Source: an uncultured Verrucomicrobiales bacterium (GTDB taxonomy: Bacteria > Verrucomicrobiota > Verrucomicrobiia > Verrucomicrobiales > Akkermansiaceae). From it: 64,000 bases of DNA. The notes under the pieces were generated by a model. That model was not told the origin of the DNA, ran no database searches, and saw only the letters and a list, made by a program, of their open reading frames with translations. The translations under genes and the position numbers were made by a program. The stretch covers positions 5,550 through 69,549 of the forward strand of contig CALBJX010000062.1 in assembly GCA_937893015.1 (NCBI GenBank), read 5' to 3'. Of this stretch, positions 34,232 through 44,107 are shown in pieces (position 1 is the first letter of the stretch; each line of letters begins with the position of its first letter).

Positions 34232-35683
34232 TCAACCGCCGAAACCGAGTTTGAGGACGGGCGTATTCTCCACGGCCTGTTCCCATGCGGCGGCGGGGAT
34301 GCGGAAGAGCATGCGGGCATCGGGCTCCTCCTCGCCGGGAAGTTCGACGCGCTCCGTGGTGACGCGGCAGTCGGGCTGGCCGAGGATTTCGGGTTCCACT
34401 TCATCCAGCTCGTGCGCAGGGATGCTCAGGGTGTAGTACTCGCCCTCGGGCTTCTGCTGCGGGAGGTAGATGTAGAGGTCCTCCTGCACGGCGACTATGC
34501 GGACACCCTCGGGCAGCGTGACGCCCGTGGCGGGCCGCGCTCCATAGATGGCCTCACCATTCACCTGCATCCAGTCGCCGAGTCGGCGGAAGACCGCGAC
34601 TACGGGCTCGGGCACGGAGCCGTCGCCGCGCGGGTTGATGTTGAGCAGCAGGTTGCCTCCCTTGGCCACGCATTCCTCCAGCGTGGCAATGATGGCGGCG
34701 GGGGATTTGTAATCCTTGTCGTAGCGGTTGTAGCCCCAGTTGCGCCCCACGGTCATGCAGCTCTCCCACGCCTGCTCACCCAGGCCTTCCTCGGGCACGC
34801 GCTGCTCAGGGGTGATGAAGTCGCCGCAGTCCTTTTTGGCCGCCGCTGCGGCATCTGCCGCTTGGTCCGCCGTGGTGCCCGAGTAGGCAAAGAGGCGGTT
34901 GTTCATGATGATGCCCGGCTGGTGTGCGCGGCAGGCGGCCATGAGCTCCGTCGCCTTCCACGCGCGGTCGCCCTGCATCTCGCCGCCGGAGTAGTCCCAC
35001 CACAGGATGTCCACCTTGCCGTACTTGGTCGTCAGCTCCTCCGCCTGCTTGTGGAGGTAGGCAATGTAGGCCTCTTGGTCGCGGGGGATGTTGTTGAGCT
35101 CCAGCTCCTCTTTCTGGTAACGGGGGTAGGGCAGGTCGGAGGGGATGGTGTAGTCGTAGTGCGGGTGGTGCCAATCGATGACGCTGTGGTAGAAGCCCAC
35201 GTGGAGCCCCTCCGCGCGGCAGGCATCGGCAAATTCACGGCAGAGGTCGCGCCCCAGCAGGGCCTGCGAGCTGTACTGCGAGGTTTCCGTGTCAAAGAGG
35301 GCAAAACCGTCGTGGTGCTTGGAGGTGAGCACGGCGTAGCGGCAGCCCGCAGCCTTGGCGAGCGCGGCCCACTGCGTCATGCAGTCCTCGGCGGGGTGAA
35401 AGAGCGGCAGGGCCTCCGAGGCGTAGAAGGAGGAGGAAATCTGCAGATTGTTCTGCGTCCATTCTGCCCCGCAGGGCTTCCCTTGGAACTCGCCGCCCAA
35501 GCCCGAGTACAGGCCGAAGTGGATGAACATGCCAAGGTGCGCCTCCTTCCACCACGCCATGTGGTCGGCGGCGGGGGGCGTCATCGTGTCGGTGACGGCG
35601 AAATCATCCTCGCTCGGGGCGGCATTCAGCGGCGCACACACCGACGCCGCCACACACAGGCTCAGGAAAAGAGTTTTCAGCAT
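34232..35683 (-). CDS. Secreted alpha-L-fucosidase, GH29
   Basis: 483 residues. Signal peptide MLKTLFLSLCVAASVCAPLNA. GH29 features: WWKEAHLGMFIHFGLYS, CRYAVLTSKHHDGFALFDT, GFYHSVIDWHHP, and the nucleophile segment KVDILWWDYSGGE, whose Asp matches the catalytic Asp of the family motif. An extra C-terminal beta domain follows. Removes terminal L-fucose from glycans such as mucin O-glycans; acts outside the cytoplasm. Its leaderless promoter is 6 bases from the ATG. The IdeS-like gene lies downstream on the same strand but has its own promoter. Confidence 0.93.
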   Translation of the reverse strand: MLKTLFLSLCVAASVCAPLNAAPSEDDFAVTDTMTPPAADHMAWWKEAHLGMFIHFGLYSGLGGEFQGKPCGAEWTQNNLQISSSFYASEALPLFHPAEDCMTQWAALAKAAGCRYAVLTSKHHDGFALFDTETSQYSSQALLGRDLCREFADACRAEGLHVGFYHSVIDWHHPHYDYTIPSDLPYPRYQKEELELNNIPRDQEAYIAYLHKQAEELTTKYGKVDILWWDYSGGEMQGDRAWKATELMAACRAHQPGIIMNNRLFAYSGTTADQAADAAAAAKKDCGDFITPEQRVPEEGLGEQAWESCMTVGRNWGYNRYDKDYKSPAAIIATLEECVAKGGNLLLNINPRGDGSVPEPVVAVFRRLGDWMQVNGEAIYGARPATGVTLPEGVRIVAVQEDLYIYLPQQKPEGEYYTLSIPAHELDEVEPEILGQPDCRVTTERVELPGEEEPDARMLFRIPAAAWEQAVENTPVLKLGFGG

Positions 35684-35689
35684 GCTCCC

Positions 35690-35718
35690 ATGCTATCAGA
35701 AAGCGCGGCTGTTGGCAA
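35690..35718 (-). promoter_or_regulatory. Leaderless promoter of the GH29 gene
   Basis: Minus strand TTGCCA (35718-35713), 17 bases, TAGCAT (35695-35690), 6 bases to ATG 35683. Confidence 0.7.
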
Positions 35719-35816
35719 TAGGTAAGTGCAAACGATGCCGCAATGACAGATTTGTCGTAAATAAGACGAAATCTCGCCCCGCTGATTGAAAAAACGTTAT
35801 TCCGGGTCATTCTACG

Positions 35817-35844
35817 TTGACATCATAAGGAAAAAATGTATAGT
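35817..35844 (+). promoter_or_regulatory. Promoter of the giant protease-passenger gene
   Basis: TTGACA (35817-35822), 16 bases, TATAGT (35839-35844). Leader of about 18 bases. Confidence 0.75.
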
Positions 35845-35868
35845 GGGAACAATAGATAGTCTCTTCGT

Positions 35869-38800
35869 ATGAAGCTTCACCTTCCGCTTTCTCTTCGCTC
35901 GGCTCTTCTCGCAGCACTGACCTTGTACAGCTCGGCATACGCCGGTGTCGTCGGCGACAACTACGCCGTGCAGGAATACCTGGATATCGCTGCCAATGCG
36001 GGGCAGTACAGCGCAGGTGCGCAGAATGTGACAGTGTACAAGGCGGACGGCAGCGTGGGCGGCACGCTGGCGCTGATTCCCTCCATGAGCTCCTTCATGA
36101 ACATGGGTAACGGCGGCGCGGGCTTGGTGCTGCCGCAGTATGCCATGTCGGCTTCGCACTGCAAGCTGCCGGGTTCGGGAACGGCCAACACCTTCTACTT
36201 CTCCACCGATCACGAGGTCAATTACTACGGCAACACGGGCGGTGACCGCTATGTGAATGATTCGACGACGGGTGCGTTTGTGGATACGGAGATTTACCGC
36301 CTCTCCAAGATTGTGACGGAGGCGACCTACGCCCCCATGTGCACGGACAGAGAGCTCATGTCTCAGCTCGGGAATCTGGAGGTATACCGCTTGGGTACCG
36401 GCAAGAGCTCCGTTGCCACGGATGCGGGCAAGATTCAGCTGAACATCAATGGTCGCCCCCACGGCGGTACCGTCAATGTTGTTTCCTCCATGGATAAGGG
36501 CGAGGATTCCTGGTTCGTGGCGGGACAATTGGTGAAGGACGCCAAAGACCCGCTGAGCATCGGTGATGACTCGGGTGACAGCGGCAGCCCCGTGTTTGTC
36601 TTCAATGAAAAGACGCGGCAGTTCGAGACTGTTGCCGCTGCCTCCACGGGCACCAATATCTCTTGGGGCAACTACTACACCTCCACTATCAACCCGACGG
36701 CGGCGCTCGCTATCGTGGCTTCCATGACGGATGCCCCCATCACCGCCGACGGCAGGGACGGCAAGGTGCTCTGGAATGTGCAGGGCGATGCCGACCACGG
36801 CACGCTGACGCAGGGCGGCAACGAGTGGCAGTACCACGGCAAGACTTCCTCCAACGCTCTGAGTGCCACCAAGGATCTCATTTTTGCGGCACCCACCGCC
36901 GATACCATTTCCGTTGAGTTGCAGGGCAACATCAACAACGGCGCGGGCTCCGTGACCTTCAAGGAGGGGCACTACAGCATCAGCTCCGCCGAGGGCGGCG
37001 ACTACACGCTGAACAGCGCGGGCTTCATCACGGAGCGCGGCGCGTGGCTCACCACCGATTACACGGGCAAGACCGGCGACGACTGGCGCAAGGTGGGCGA
37101 AGGCGTGTGGACGATTGCGGGGCAGGGCGACAACATGGTCAACCTGAACGTGGGCGGCGGTGTGGTGCGCTTTGATAACGACCTGAACATCATCCGCGAG
37201 GGTGAGGTGCGCCTGAAGCGCACGGGCGGTGTGGCCGCCGACAAGGTGACGCTCAGCGCGGGCATCGGCTCCGTTGTCATCATGAGCGACACCAAGCAAT
37301 TCAACAGCTTCGTTTTCGGCGTGGGCGGCGGTATTCTCAACATCAACGGCCACAACCAAAGCTGGGATGCCATCAGCCACATTGACAGCGGTGCCACCAT
37401 TGCCAACCTGACGGCCTTGGGCGAAAGCCGCCCGCAGGATGCCACCTTCACCTACACGGGCAACGGCACCTTCAAGGGCAGCTTTGCGGATGAAGGTGCG
37501 GAGGGCGCCAAACTCTCCGTGGTGTATGATGCCGCCAATGCTTCCTCCGAATGGGTGCTCGCGGGGCAGTCTCACAACGCGGGCGGCTATGTGGTGCAGA
37601 ACGGCACGCTGGCTCTTCAGGGCATCAACACGGAGCACGTGGCTGCCACGGATAGGGACGACTGGGTGTACGCCGTGCTGGAAACGCCCTCCGTCATCGT
37701 GAAGGATGGCGCGGCCTTCCGCATGGGGCATCACGCGCTGGCGACGACGGATATCATGGTGGAGGGCAGCGGCCAGTTCATCCTGAACAGCACCGTGAAC
37801 AAGGCGCAGGAATCCGTCCACGGCAGCAACCGACAGGATGTGACGGACTTCACCGCCCTGCGCGGCAATGTGGTGTTGCAGGATGCCGCTTCTTCCATGA
37901 CGGCGGACACGAGCTCCGCCGTGCAGACCACGATGCAGGGCAACATCACGGGTGCGGGCACGCTCACCAAGAGCGGCAGCGGCGACCTGTATGTGGACGG
38001 CCGCGTGAACCTCAGCGGCGGTACCATTTCTGCGGGCTCCCTTGTGGTGGGTGATAAGACGGGCTTCGGCGGCACGTGGACCATCGGCGCGGACGGCACC
38101 TTCGGCGTGAAGGGGATGACGGGCGACATGCTTGCCCACATTGCCGCGGATTCCACGGGTGTGCTGGCTCTGGGCGCGGATTCCGCGGCGGAGCTGAACC
38201 TCAGCGGGCACAAGGGTCTCACCATCGGTGCGCTGGGTAACGTGCAGTACGGCACGGCGGATAAAACACTCACCGCGCAGGACGGCGCATGGCGTTTGGG
38301 CGGCGGCGGCGGTAACCTCTTCGTGAACTTCAAGCTCGCAGGGGAGAACGACCTCGTTATCGGCACGGATGCTTCGGGCGGCACGGTGACGCTCACCAAC
38401 AACGCCAACACCCTCAGCGGCAACATCATCATTAACGGCTCGGGCAACTTCCTGCGCTACAACGACATCGCCGCACTCGGTTCCGCCCGCGTGGCACTGA
38501 ACTACGGCAACAGCATGGTGCTGAGCGACCCGACTGTGCTCTCCATCATGTCGGCGGATTCTGCGGGTGTGATGGAACTGAACGGCGATTCTGCCGCGGC
38601 TCTCAACCTTTCCGCCAACAAGCTGGCACTCGGTGCCGAGGGCTCGGTGCGTTACACGGGGGCTCTTTCCGCCAACAAGGATGGTGTCCACCGCTTCAGC
38701 GGCAGCGGCACGCTGGTCGTTGATACCGCGCTGTCCGGCAACGCCGTTGAGGTGGACGGGCAGGGACAGGCGGGCGGCACGATTGTGCTGGCGCAGGATT

Positions 38801-41800
38801 ACCACGGCTCTGTGACGGCGGGCGGCGGTCTGCATCTCGATACACCGAATGAGAGCGGCAGCATCCGCCTGCAGACGGAAAACAACGCTTTGGCCAACGC
38901 CGCCGCCGTGAACCTGCAGAAGGGTGCCACTCTGGATGCCGCGGGCGGTCAGCAGACCGTGAGCAATGTCTCCGCCGAGTCGGGGGCTGTCATCACCAAC
39001 AGCTCCTCCGAAACGGCGACGCTCACCCTCAACAATACGGCGAATACCGCTCTTGCCGCAGGAACTCTGCAAACCGGGGCGGGCAAGCTCAACATCGTCA
39101 AGACAGGAGCGGGCACCTTGGAGCTCGGCAATAATAACGATGCATGGCAGGGCACCTTCACTATTGATGAGGGCAAGGTGACGGGGCGCATTAACAATCA
39201 GACGTCCTCCTCGTTCGGTACGAATCCGGGGAACACCATCATCATCAATGAGGGCGGCACTCTGCGACTCTCTGCGGGTGAGACTTACAGCAAGCGTTTG
39301 GATCTCACGCGCCTGACACAGGAAGTGGTCGGCACGGGTACGCTGGAGCTCAGCTCGGGTTCCACAGGCGTGTTCCTGCACCAGACAAAGGCCTTTGACG
39401 GCACGGTGAAGCTGGTGGACAACACCCGCATGACCATCGGCAATTTCTCGTCCAACGGCTTCGGTTACACCAACAATACGGCACTGGCGAATGCCACGAT
39501 TGTGGTGGAAGCAGGCAGTCAGGCGCGTGTGACGAATCAGGCGGACAGTGTCAGCACCGCAACAATTGACAACTACAGCGACTACGTTATCAGCGGCAGC
39601 AGCTTTGCCGGCTCCACCTATGTCATGGAGTATATGTTCGGCCTCTTTCAGGTCCCTCAGTCCCGCCCGCAGGATAAGCTGACAGACGGTGCGTTGAGTG
39701 TGGACTGCGGCACGGTGCTGCACGGCAATGTTACGTTGGCAACGGATTCCTCGATTGCCTCTTGGTCGGCTCTCAATTCCGGCACCATTGACTACGGCAA
39801 GGTCGGTTATGTGGGCGGCTCCATTCTCGGCACCATCAGCGGTGAGGGCAAGACGCTCACCAAGGCGGGTAACGAGCGCATCTCCCTGCGTGCGGATGCC
39901 GCCAACACCTTCGGCGACTTCATCATCGGCGGCAGCAGCGGTTCGGAAGGTGTAGCCGTGCGTCTGGAACAGGGCGCGGCGGTCGATACGCACTCCACCG
40001 CGCTCGGCAAGGGCAAGGTGACGCTGGACAACGGGCTGACGCTGGAATTTGCCAACGCGGGCACCGCGGGCAACAGCGTCACCTACACCTACGACAACGC
40101 CATCAGCGCGGGCAACAATGCCACCCTGCGGAGCACGCATGACAACACCGTGCTGAACGGCAGCGTGGCCATGACGGGCGATACCCTCAACCTCGCCACG
40201 CAGAACGGCAGCACGCTGCGTTTGGAACAGGGCGTGCGCGGCAACGGCACCCTTTCTATCGCGGATGGCTCAAATGTGGCTCTCGGCGGCACCACGGCAG
40301 GGCAGTTCCGAGGTTCTATCGCAGCGGGTGCGGGCAGCACAGTGACGCTGCTCAGCAGCAACGCAGCGGGCAATGGTGTGAGCATGAGCTTCACCGACTC
40401 CCTGAACCTGCACCTTGCCGACGGCGGCAATTTCCGCTTGGATTCCCTGACGGGCAGCGGCGAAGCCACCACGCTGAACCTGACTTACGATGCCATCGGC
40501 GCGAACGGTCTCGGCCACCTGAATGTCGGCTCGCTGACGGCGAACAGCGCCTCCGTGGCACTGGATTTCACCCATGCTTCGGGCATCACCGCCGGCACCT
40601 ACACCCTGCTCTCGGGCATCGGCAGCGATTTTGCCGTCGCCACGAGCGGTGACACAGGGGTGGATTACATGAGCACGGCCTTCAGCCGCGGTTCCGATGG
40701 TTCCGTACAGGTCACTCTCTCCGTCAAGGACGGCAATGGTATCTGGCACGGCACGGATGGTGCTCACAACTGGAATACGGGCTACTTCGGTTCCGATACG
40801 ACCGCGGTCTTTAACGACACCGCCGCCAACCGCGATGTGCGCGTGACGAATAACGTCAGCATCGATCATGCTCTCATTCACACGCAGGAGGGCTACACCT
40901 TCACGGCGCAGGGCGGCAAGGCCGCCATCGGCACGCTGACGCAGATTGCCGACGGCACCACCGTGCTGAACGCCGGTGCTGCGGAGGTGCAGCATGCCGT
41001 GGTGGACGGCGGACGTCTGGTGGTGAAGGATAGCACGACCCTGACAGGCTCCGTGAGCGGCAGCGGCACGCTGGTGGCGGACTTCGGCGCGGGCAGCGGC
41101 ACGATTACTGCTGATATGACCGGGCTGAACACGCTGGAAGTGCAGAGCGGCCGCTATGAAAGCACAGGCAGCGTCGGTGCGAATTCTCTCGTTGTCAAGG
41201 ACGGCGGCCAGTACTACGCCAACGTCGGCACCCACGCCACCGCCATGCAGGTGGAAGGCACGGGCCGCACGGATGACAAGGCTGCCCTGCAACTGAACAA
41301 CGGTGCCAACGTGAGCGGCAGCGTGACCGCCGTGGCGGATGCCGCCATCGGCGTGGGCAGCAATGCCACGGGTACGATTTCGGGCAATCTGAATGCCGCC
41401 GCCGATACCACCGTCACCAAGACGGGCGCAGGCACGTTGATGCTCAATGCCAACAACAGCTCCACGCTGAACGGCAAGCTGGTGATTGCAGACGGCACGG
41501 TGAAAATCGGCGATGCTTTGGCTCTCGGCTCCACCGCGGTGGCAGGGCGCGTGGTGATTGCAGAGGGCGGCACGCTGGACATCAACGGCTGGGGCGGTGC
41601 CTTCAACAATTACCATGTGGAGATGAACGGCGGCACGCTCACCAACACGGGCGATACCGTTGACACGGGCAAGCGACAGGTCGTCAGCAGCATGACGCTC
41701 ACGGCGGATTCCACCGTCACCAATGCCTCCGGGCACGACTTCGGTCTCATCGGCAGCGGCTACGCTGCCACCGCCCTCAACCTGCAGGGTCATGTGCTGG

Positions 41801-43638
41801 AAAAGACGGGTGCGGGTACCTATTACCTTGTGAAGACCACCATCACGAGCGGTGACGGCGGCAAGCTGAAGGTTTCCGAAGGTACCCTGAGCTTCAACCC
41901 CGTGAGTGACGGCGGCTCTCTGCAGGCGGATATCGAGATGGCGGGCGGTGCCTTGAGCGGCTCGGTCAACCTCGGTGATGATGTGACGCTGGCTGTCACC
42001 AAGGCTTCCACCTTGGGTGTCAACGTGCAGACCAACGGCCATGCGCTCACCTTCGATACGGCGGTGGCGACTTCCTACGCCAACACCATCAGCGGCAACG
42101 GCGCGCTGGTCAAGACGGGTGCGGCGGAACTCACCTTCGCGGAAGCCGCCGTCATCAGCGGCAACGACCTCTCCGTGCAGCAGGGAACCGTCACCATCAA
42201 GCGCAACGCAACGGATGGCAAGAGCTTCGGCACCGTGCAGCTGGCCAACGGCACAACCCTGAAGCAGTTCAACACCGAGCAGCCGACCTCGTTCAGCGAG
42301 GTGGATACCCTGGCGGTGGCCGGCTCTGCCACCTTGCAGGAGGACAACCACGCCGGTGCATGGAAGGTCAAATCTCTGCAGCTGGCGGAAGGCACGACAA
42401 GCGCGACGCTGAATCTGACGAGTTCGTCCTCTTCTTCCGTGGCATCGGTGTTTGAGCTGGGTGATGAAGAAACCGACGGCGGTAACTTTGCCGGGAATAT
42501 TGTGCTGAAGAGCACGGATGGCAGCTACGCCCGCTCGGCTGTGCTGCAAATCAGCAACGGCGAGATTGCCGACCACGCTGTTATCAACATGGCTTCGACA
42601 GGGGCGAACAATGCCAATCAGGCTCTCGGTCTCGGCATCAACGCCGAACGCGTGACGATTGCCGGCTTGGAGAGCGGCAACGACCTCGGGAACCGCGCCA
42701 AGGTGTTCTCCGGCAGCGTTTCCCCCAACACGAACGCTCCCTCCTACACGGGCGATGACACCATCCGCACACTGGCTATCGATACGGCGGCGGGTACGGA
42801 TGCTCATTTCCGCGGCATGGTGGGCAAGAACCTCCATATCGAGAAATCGGGCGAGGGCAAGCAGACTCTTTCCGGGGCTTCCTCCGCTTTCAACGGCACC
42901 ATCAGCGTGGCGGGCGGTACGCTGCTCCTGAAAGATGCCGCCCTGGAGATGCTCAACGGCGGCGCCGATGTGGAGCTTCGCGGCGGTGTGTTGAGCCTCA
43001 ACGATTCTCTGACGCTCTCCGCAACGGGTGGGAAGGCCGCTCTCCTGCAGGGCGGCAGTGTGCGGACCTCCTTAGAGCAGGGCGCTCTCTCCGCCGGGAT
43101 TTCCGGCATCAAACTGAACCACGCGAAGATGGACATCGCGGCAGGTGCCTCGCTGGTGCTGGAAGATGTGCTGTTTGCCTCCTCGTCTCAGCTCTCGGGT
43201 AAGGGTAACAGAGTGGAAGCGAACCGCGTGACCTTTGTGGCTGATGCGGGCGGCAACGCTGTGCTGATGCCCGCGCCGCAGCCCATGGCCGCGCGTGCTT
43301 TCGCCGCTCTGCCGCAGCCTGTGGCGGGCATGCTGATGCTCACCAACATTACCGATATCACGTTGGGCGGCTCGGACATCATCGTGGACCTCAACTCGTT
43401 CAGCACAGAGGAACTGCAGCAGTACGACTCCCTTGCCATTGCTCTGGGTGATGGCGCGGACTTCGCGGCCGATGCCCATGTGCTTGTGACCTATGCGGGT
43501 AACACGGCGATGGCCGATTCCCGCGACGGCGTGGCTTATCTGAGCAAGCTCAGCTCCGTCATGACGCCCGAACCTGCTACCGCAACGCTCTCTCTGCTGG
43601 CCTTGGCGGCGCTTGCCATGCGACGCAAGCGCCGCTAA
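35869..43638 (+). CDS. Giant S6-type serine protease with passenger repeats and PEP-CTERM tail
   Basis: 2,589 residues. Signal peptide MKLHLPLSLRSALLAALTLYSSAYA, then a protease domain (about 28-290) resembling S6 autotransporter proteases (IgA1 protease/SPATE): NYAVQEYLDIAANAGQYSAG matches the NYQTFRDFAENKG start of that family, followed by VTVYKADGS, catalytic His97 (SASHC), Asp139 (FVDTEIYRLSKIVTE), and Ser238 in GDSGSP. Residues 300-2540 are passenger repeats (LTKSGSGDLYVDG, VTKTGAGTLMLN). The C-terminus is MTPEPATATLSLLALAALA then MRRKRR. S6 autotransporters end in an outer-membrane barrel; here a PEP-CTERM signal replaces it. Likely surface protease; substrate unknown. The C-terminal third is collinear with the protein at base 2. 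Confidence 0.9.
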   Translation: MKLHLPLSLRSALLAALTLYSSAYAGVVGDNYAVQEYLDIAANAGQYSAGAQNVTVYKADGSVGGTLALIPSMSSFMNMGNGGAGLVLPQYAMSASHCKLPGSGTANTFYFSTDHEVNYYGNTGGDRYVNDSTTGAFVDTEIYRLSKIVTEATYAPMCTDRELMSQLGNLEVYRLGTGKSSVATDAGKIQLNINGRPHGGTVNVVSSMDKGEDSWFVAGQLVKDAKDPLSIGDDSGDSGSPVFVFNEKTRQFETVAAASTGTNISWGNYYTSTINPTAALAIVASMTDAPITADGRDGKVLWNVQGDADHGTLTQGGNEWQYHGKTSSNALSATKDLIFAAPTADTISVELQGNINNGAGSVTFKEGHYSISSAEGGDYTLNSAGFITERGAWLTTDYTGKTGDDWRKVGEGVWTIAGQGDNMVNLNVGGGVVRFDNDLNIIREGEVRLKRTGGVAADKVTLSAGIGSVVIMSDTKQFNSFVFGVGGGILNINGHNQSWDAISHIDSGATIANLTALGESRPQDATFTYTGNGTFKGSFADEGAEGAKLSVVYDAANASSEWVLAGQSHNAGGYVVQNGTLALQGINTEHVAATDRDDWVYAVLETPSVIVKDGAAFRMGHHALATTDIMVEGSGQFILNSTVNKAQESVHGSNRQDVTDFTALRGNVVLQDAASSMTADTSSAVQTTMQGNITGAGTLTKSGSGDLYVDGRVNLSGGTISAGSLVVGDKTGFGGTWTIGADGTFGVKGMTGDMLAHIAADSTGVLALGADSAAELNLSGHKGLTIGALGNVQYGTADKTLTAQDGAWRLGGGGGNLFVNFKLAGENDLVIGTDASGGTVTLTNNANTLSGNIIINGSGNFLRYNDIAALGSARVALNYGNSMVLSDPTVLSIMSADSAGVMELNGDSAAALNLSANKLALGAEGSVRYTGALSANKDGVHRFSGSGTLVVDTALSGNAVEVDGQGQAGGTIVLAQDYHGSVTAGGGLHLDTPNESGSIRLQTENNALANAAAVNLQKGATLDAAGGQQTVSNVSAESGAVITNSSSETATLTLNNTANTALAAGTLQTGAGKLNIVKTGAGTLELGNNNDAWQGTFTIDEGKVTGRINNQTSSSFGTNPGNTIIINEGGTLRLSAGETYSKRLDLTRLTQEVVGTGTLELSSGSTGVFLHQTKAFDGTVKLVDNTRMTIGNFSSNGFGYTNNTALANATIVVEAGSQARVTNQADSVSTATIDNYSDYVISGSSFAGSTYVMEYMFGLFQVPQSRPQDKLTDGALSVDCGTVLHGNVTLATDSSIASWSALNSGTIDYGKVGYVGGSILGTISGEGKTLTKAGNERISLRADAANTFGDFIIGGSSGSEGVAVRLEQGAAVDTHSTALGKGKVTLDNGLTLEFANAGTAGNSVTYTYDNAISAGNNATLRSTHDNTVLNGSVAMTGDTLNLATQNGSTLRLEQGVRGNGTLSIADGSNVALGGTTAGQFRGSIAAGAGSTVTLLSSNAAGNGVSMSFTDSLNLHLADGGNFRLDSLTGSGEATTLNLTYDAIGANGLGHLNVGSLTANSASVALDFTHASGITAGTYTLLSGIGSDFAVATSGDTGVDYMSTAFSRGSDGSVQVTLSVKDGNGIWHGTDGAHNWNTGYFGSDTTAVFNDTAANRDVRVTNNVSIDHALIHTQEGYTFTAQGGKAAIGTLTQIADGTTVLNAGAAEVQHAVVDGGRLVVKDSTTLTGSVSGSGTLVADFGAGSGTITADMTGLNTLEVQSGRYESTGSVGANSLVVKDGGQYYANVGTHATAMQVEGTGRTDDKAALQLNNGANVSGSVTAVADAAIGVGSNATGTISGNLNAAADTTVTKTGAGTLMLNANNSSTLNGKLVIADGTVKIGDALALGSTAVAGRVVIAEGGTLDINGWGGAFNNYHVEMNGGTLTNTGDTVDTGKRQVVSSMTLTADSTVTNASGHDFGLIGSGYAATALNLQGHVLEKTGAGTYYLVKTTITSGDGGKLKVSEGTLSFNPVSDGGSLQADIEMAGGALSGSVNLGDDVTLAVTKASTLGVNVQTNGHALTFDTAVATSYANTISGNGALVKTGAAELTFAEAAVISGNDLSVQQGTVTIKRNATDGKSFGTVQLANGTTLKQFNTEQPTSFSEVDTLAVAGSATLQEDNHAGAWKVKSLQLAEGTTSATLNLTSSSSSSVASVFELGDEETDGGNFAGNIVLKSTDGSYARSAVLQISNGEIADHAVINMASTGANNANQALGLGINAERVTIAGLESGNDLGNRAKVFSGSVSPNTNAPSYTGDDTIRTLAIDTAAGTDAHFRGMVGKNLHIEKSGEGKQTLSGASSAFNGTISVAGGTLLLKDAALEMLNGGADVELRGGVLSLNDSLTLSATGGKAALLQGGSVRTSLEQGALSAGISGIKLNHAKMDIAAGASLVLEDVLFASSSQLSGKGNRVEANRVTFVADAGGNAVLMPAPQPMAARAFAALPQPVAGMLMLTNITDITLGGSDIIVDLNSFSTEELQQYDSLAIALGDGADFAADAHVLVTYAGNTAMADSRDGVAYLSKLSSVMTPEPATATLSLLALAALAMRRKRR

Positions 43639-43647
43639 CGGCATGCC

Positions 43648-44010
43648 TTACATCAATGCTTCGCGGTTCACGAAAAAGACCGCGGCGAGCACGCAGAGGA
43701 AGGCCCAGAGGTAGTCCCATTTCCACTGGTCGCCCACAAAAAAGACCATGAAGGGCACGAAGATGCAGAGCGTGATGGCTTCCTGCATGATTTTGAGCTG
43801 CGCGAGCGAGAGCCCCGCGGAACGCCCGATGTGGTTGGCGGGTACCATGAAGCAGTACTCAAAGAAGGCGACGCCCCAGCTCAGCAGCACGAGCTTCCAC
43901 CAAGCATCGCCGATGCCCTCGCCGGGCTTGCGCAGAAAGCCGTACCACGCGTAGGTCATAAAGAAGTTGCTCACCACCAACAGCAGCCCTGTGAGGAGAA
44001 TTTTCAGCAT
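43648..44010 (-). CDS. DUF486 small membrane protein (DMT superfamily)
   Basis: 120 residues with four hydrophobic helices. Family pattern: LVVSNFFMTYAWYG, PGEGIGDAWWKLVLLSWG, FEYCFMVPANHIG, LKIMQEAITLCIFVPF and a final helix with FVNREAL. DUF486 proteins are half-size relatives of drug/metabolite permeases; substrate unknown. Inner membrane. Leaderless promoter. Convergent with the giant gene, with only 9 bases between stops and no clear terminator. Confidence 0.9.
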   Translation of the reverse strand: MLKILLTGLLLVVSNFFMTYAWYGFLRKPGEGIGDAWWKLVLLSWGVAFFEYCFMVPANHIGRSAGLSLAQLKIMQEAITLCIFVPFMVFFVGDQWKWDYLWAFLCVLAAVFFVNREALM

Positions 44011-44016
44011 GCGCCT

Positions 44017-44045
44017 ATCATATATCCGTTATTTGCCGCTGTCAA
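44017..44045 (-). promoter_or_regulatory. Leaderless promoter of the DUF486 gene
   Basis: Minus strand TTGACA (44045-44040), 17 bases, TATGAT (44022-44017), 6 bases to ATG 44010. Divergent from serS. Confidence 0.78.
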
Positions 44046-44070
44046 TGCGCGGAATGACAGCATTTTGAGC

Positions 44071-44098
44071 TTGAATGCACGGCTCATTGGGGTACAAT
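44071..44098 (+). promoter_or_regulatory. Promoter of serS
   Basis: TTGAAT (44071-44076), 16 bases, TACAAT (44093-44098), 9 bases to ATG 44108. Confidence 0.65.
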
Positions 44099-44107
44099 AG
44101 CCGCGTT

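Noticed and set aside
35812..42837. Very long minus-strand open frames (1,442 and 855 codons) opposite the giant protease gene
   Set aside because: They arise from the GC-rich, repeat-like codons of the plus-strand gene; the translations have shadow-like composition (R, G, H, V, A) and no domain or promoter.
33386..43638. Horizontal transfer of the protease-fucosidase region
   Set aside because: No integrase, flanking repeats, tRNA or obvious base-composition change was seen at its borders.
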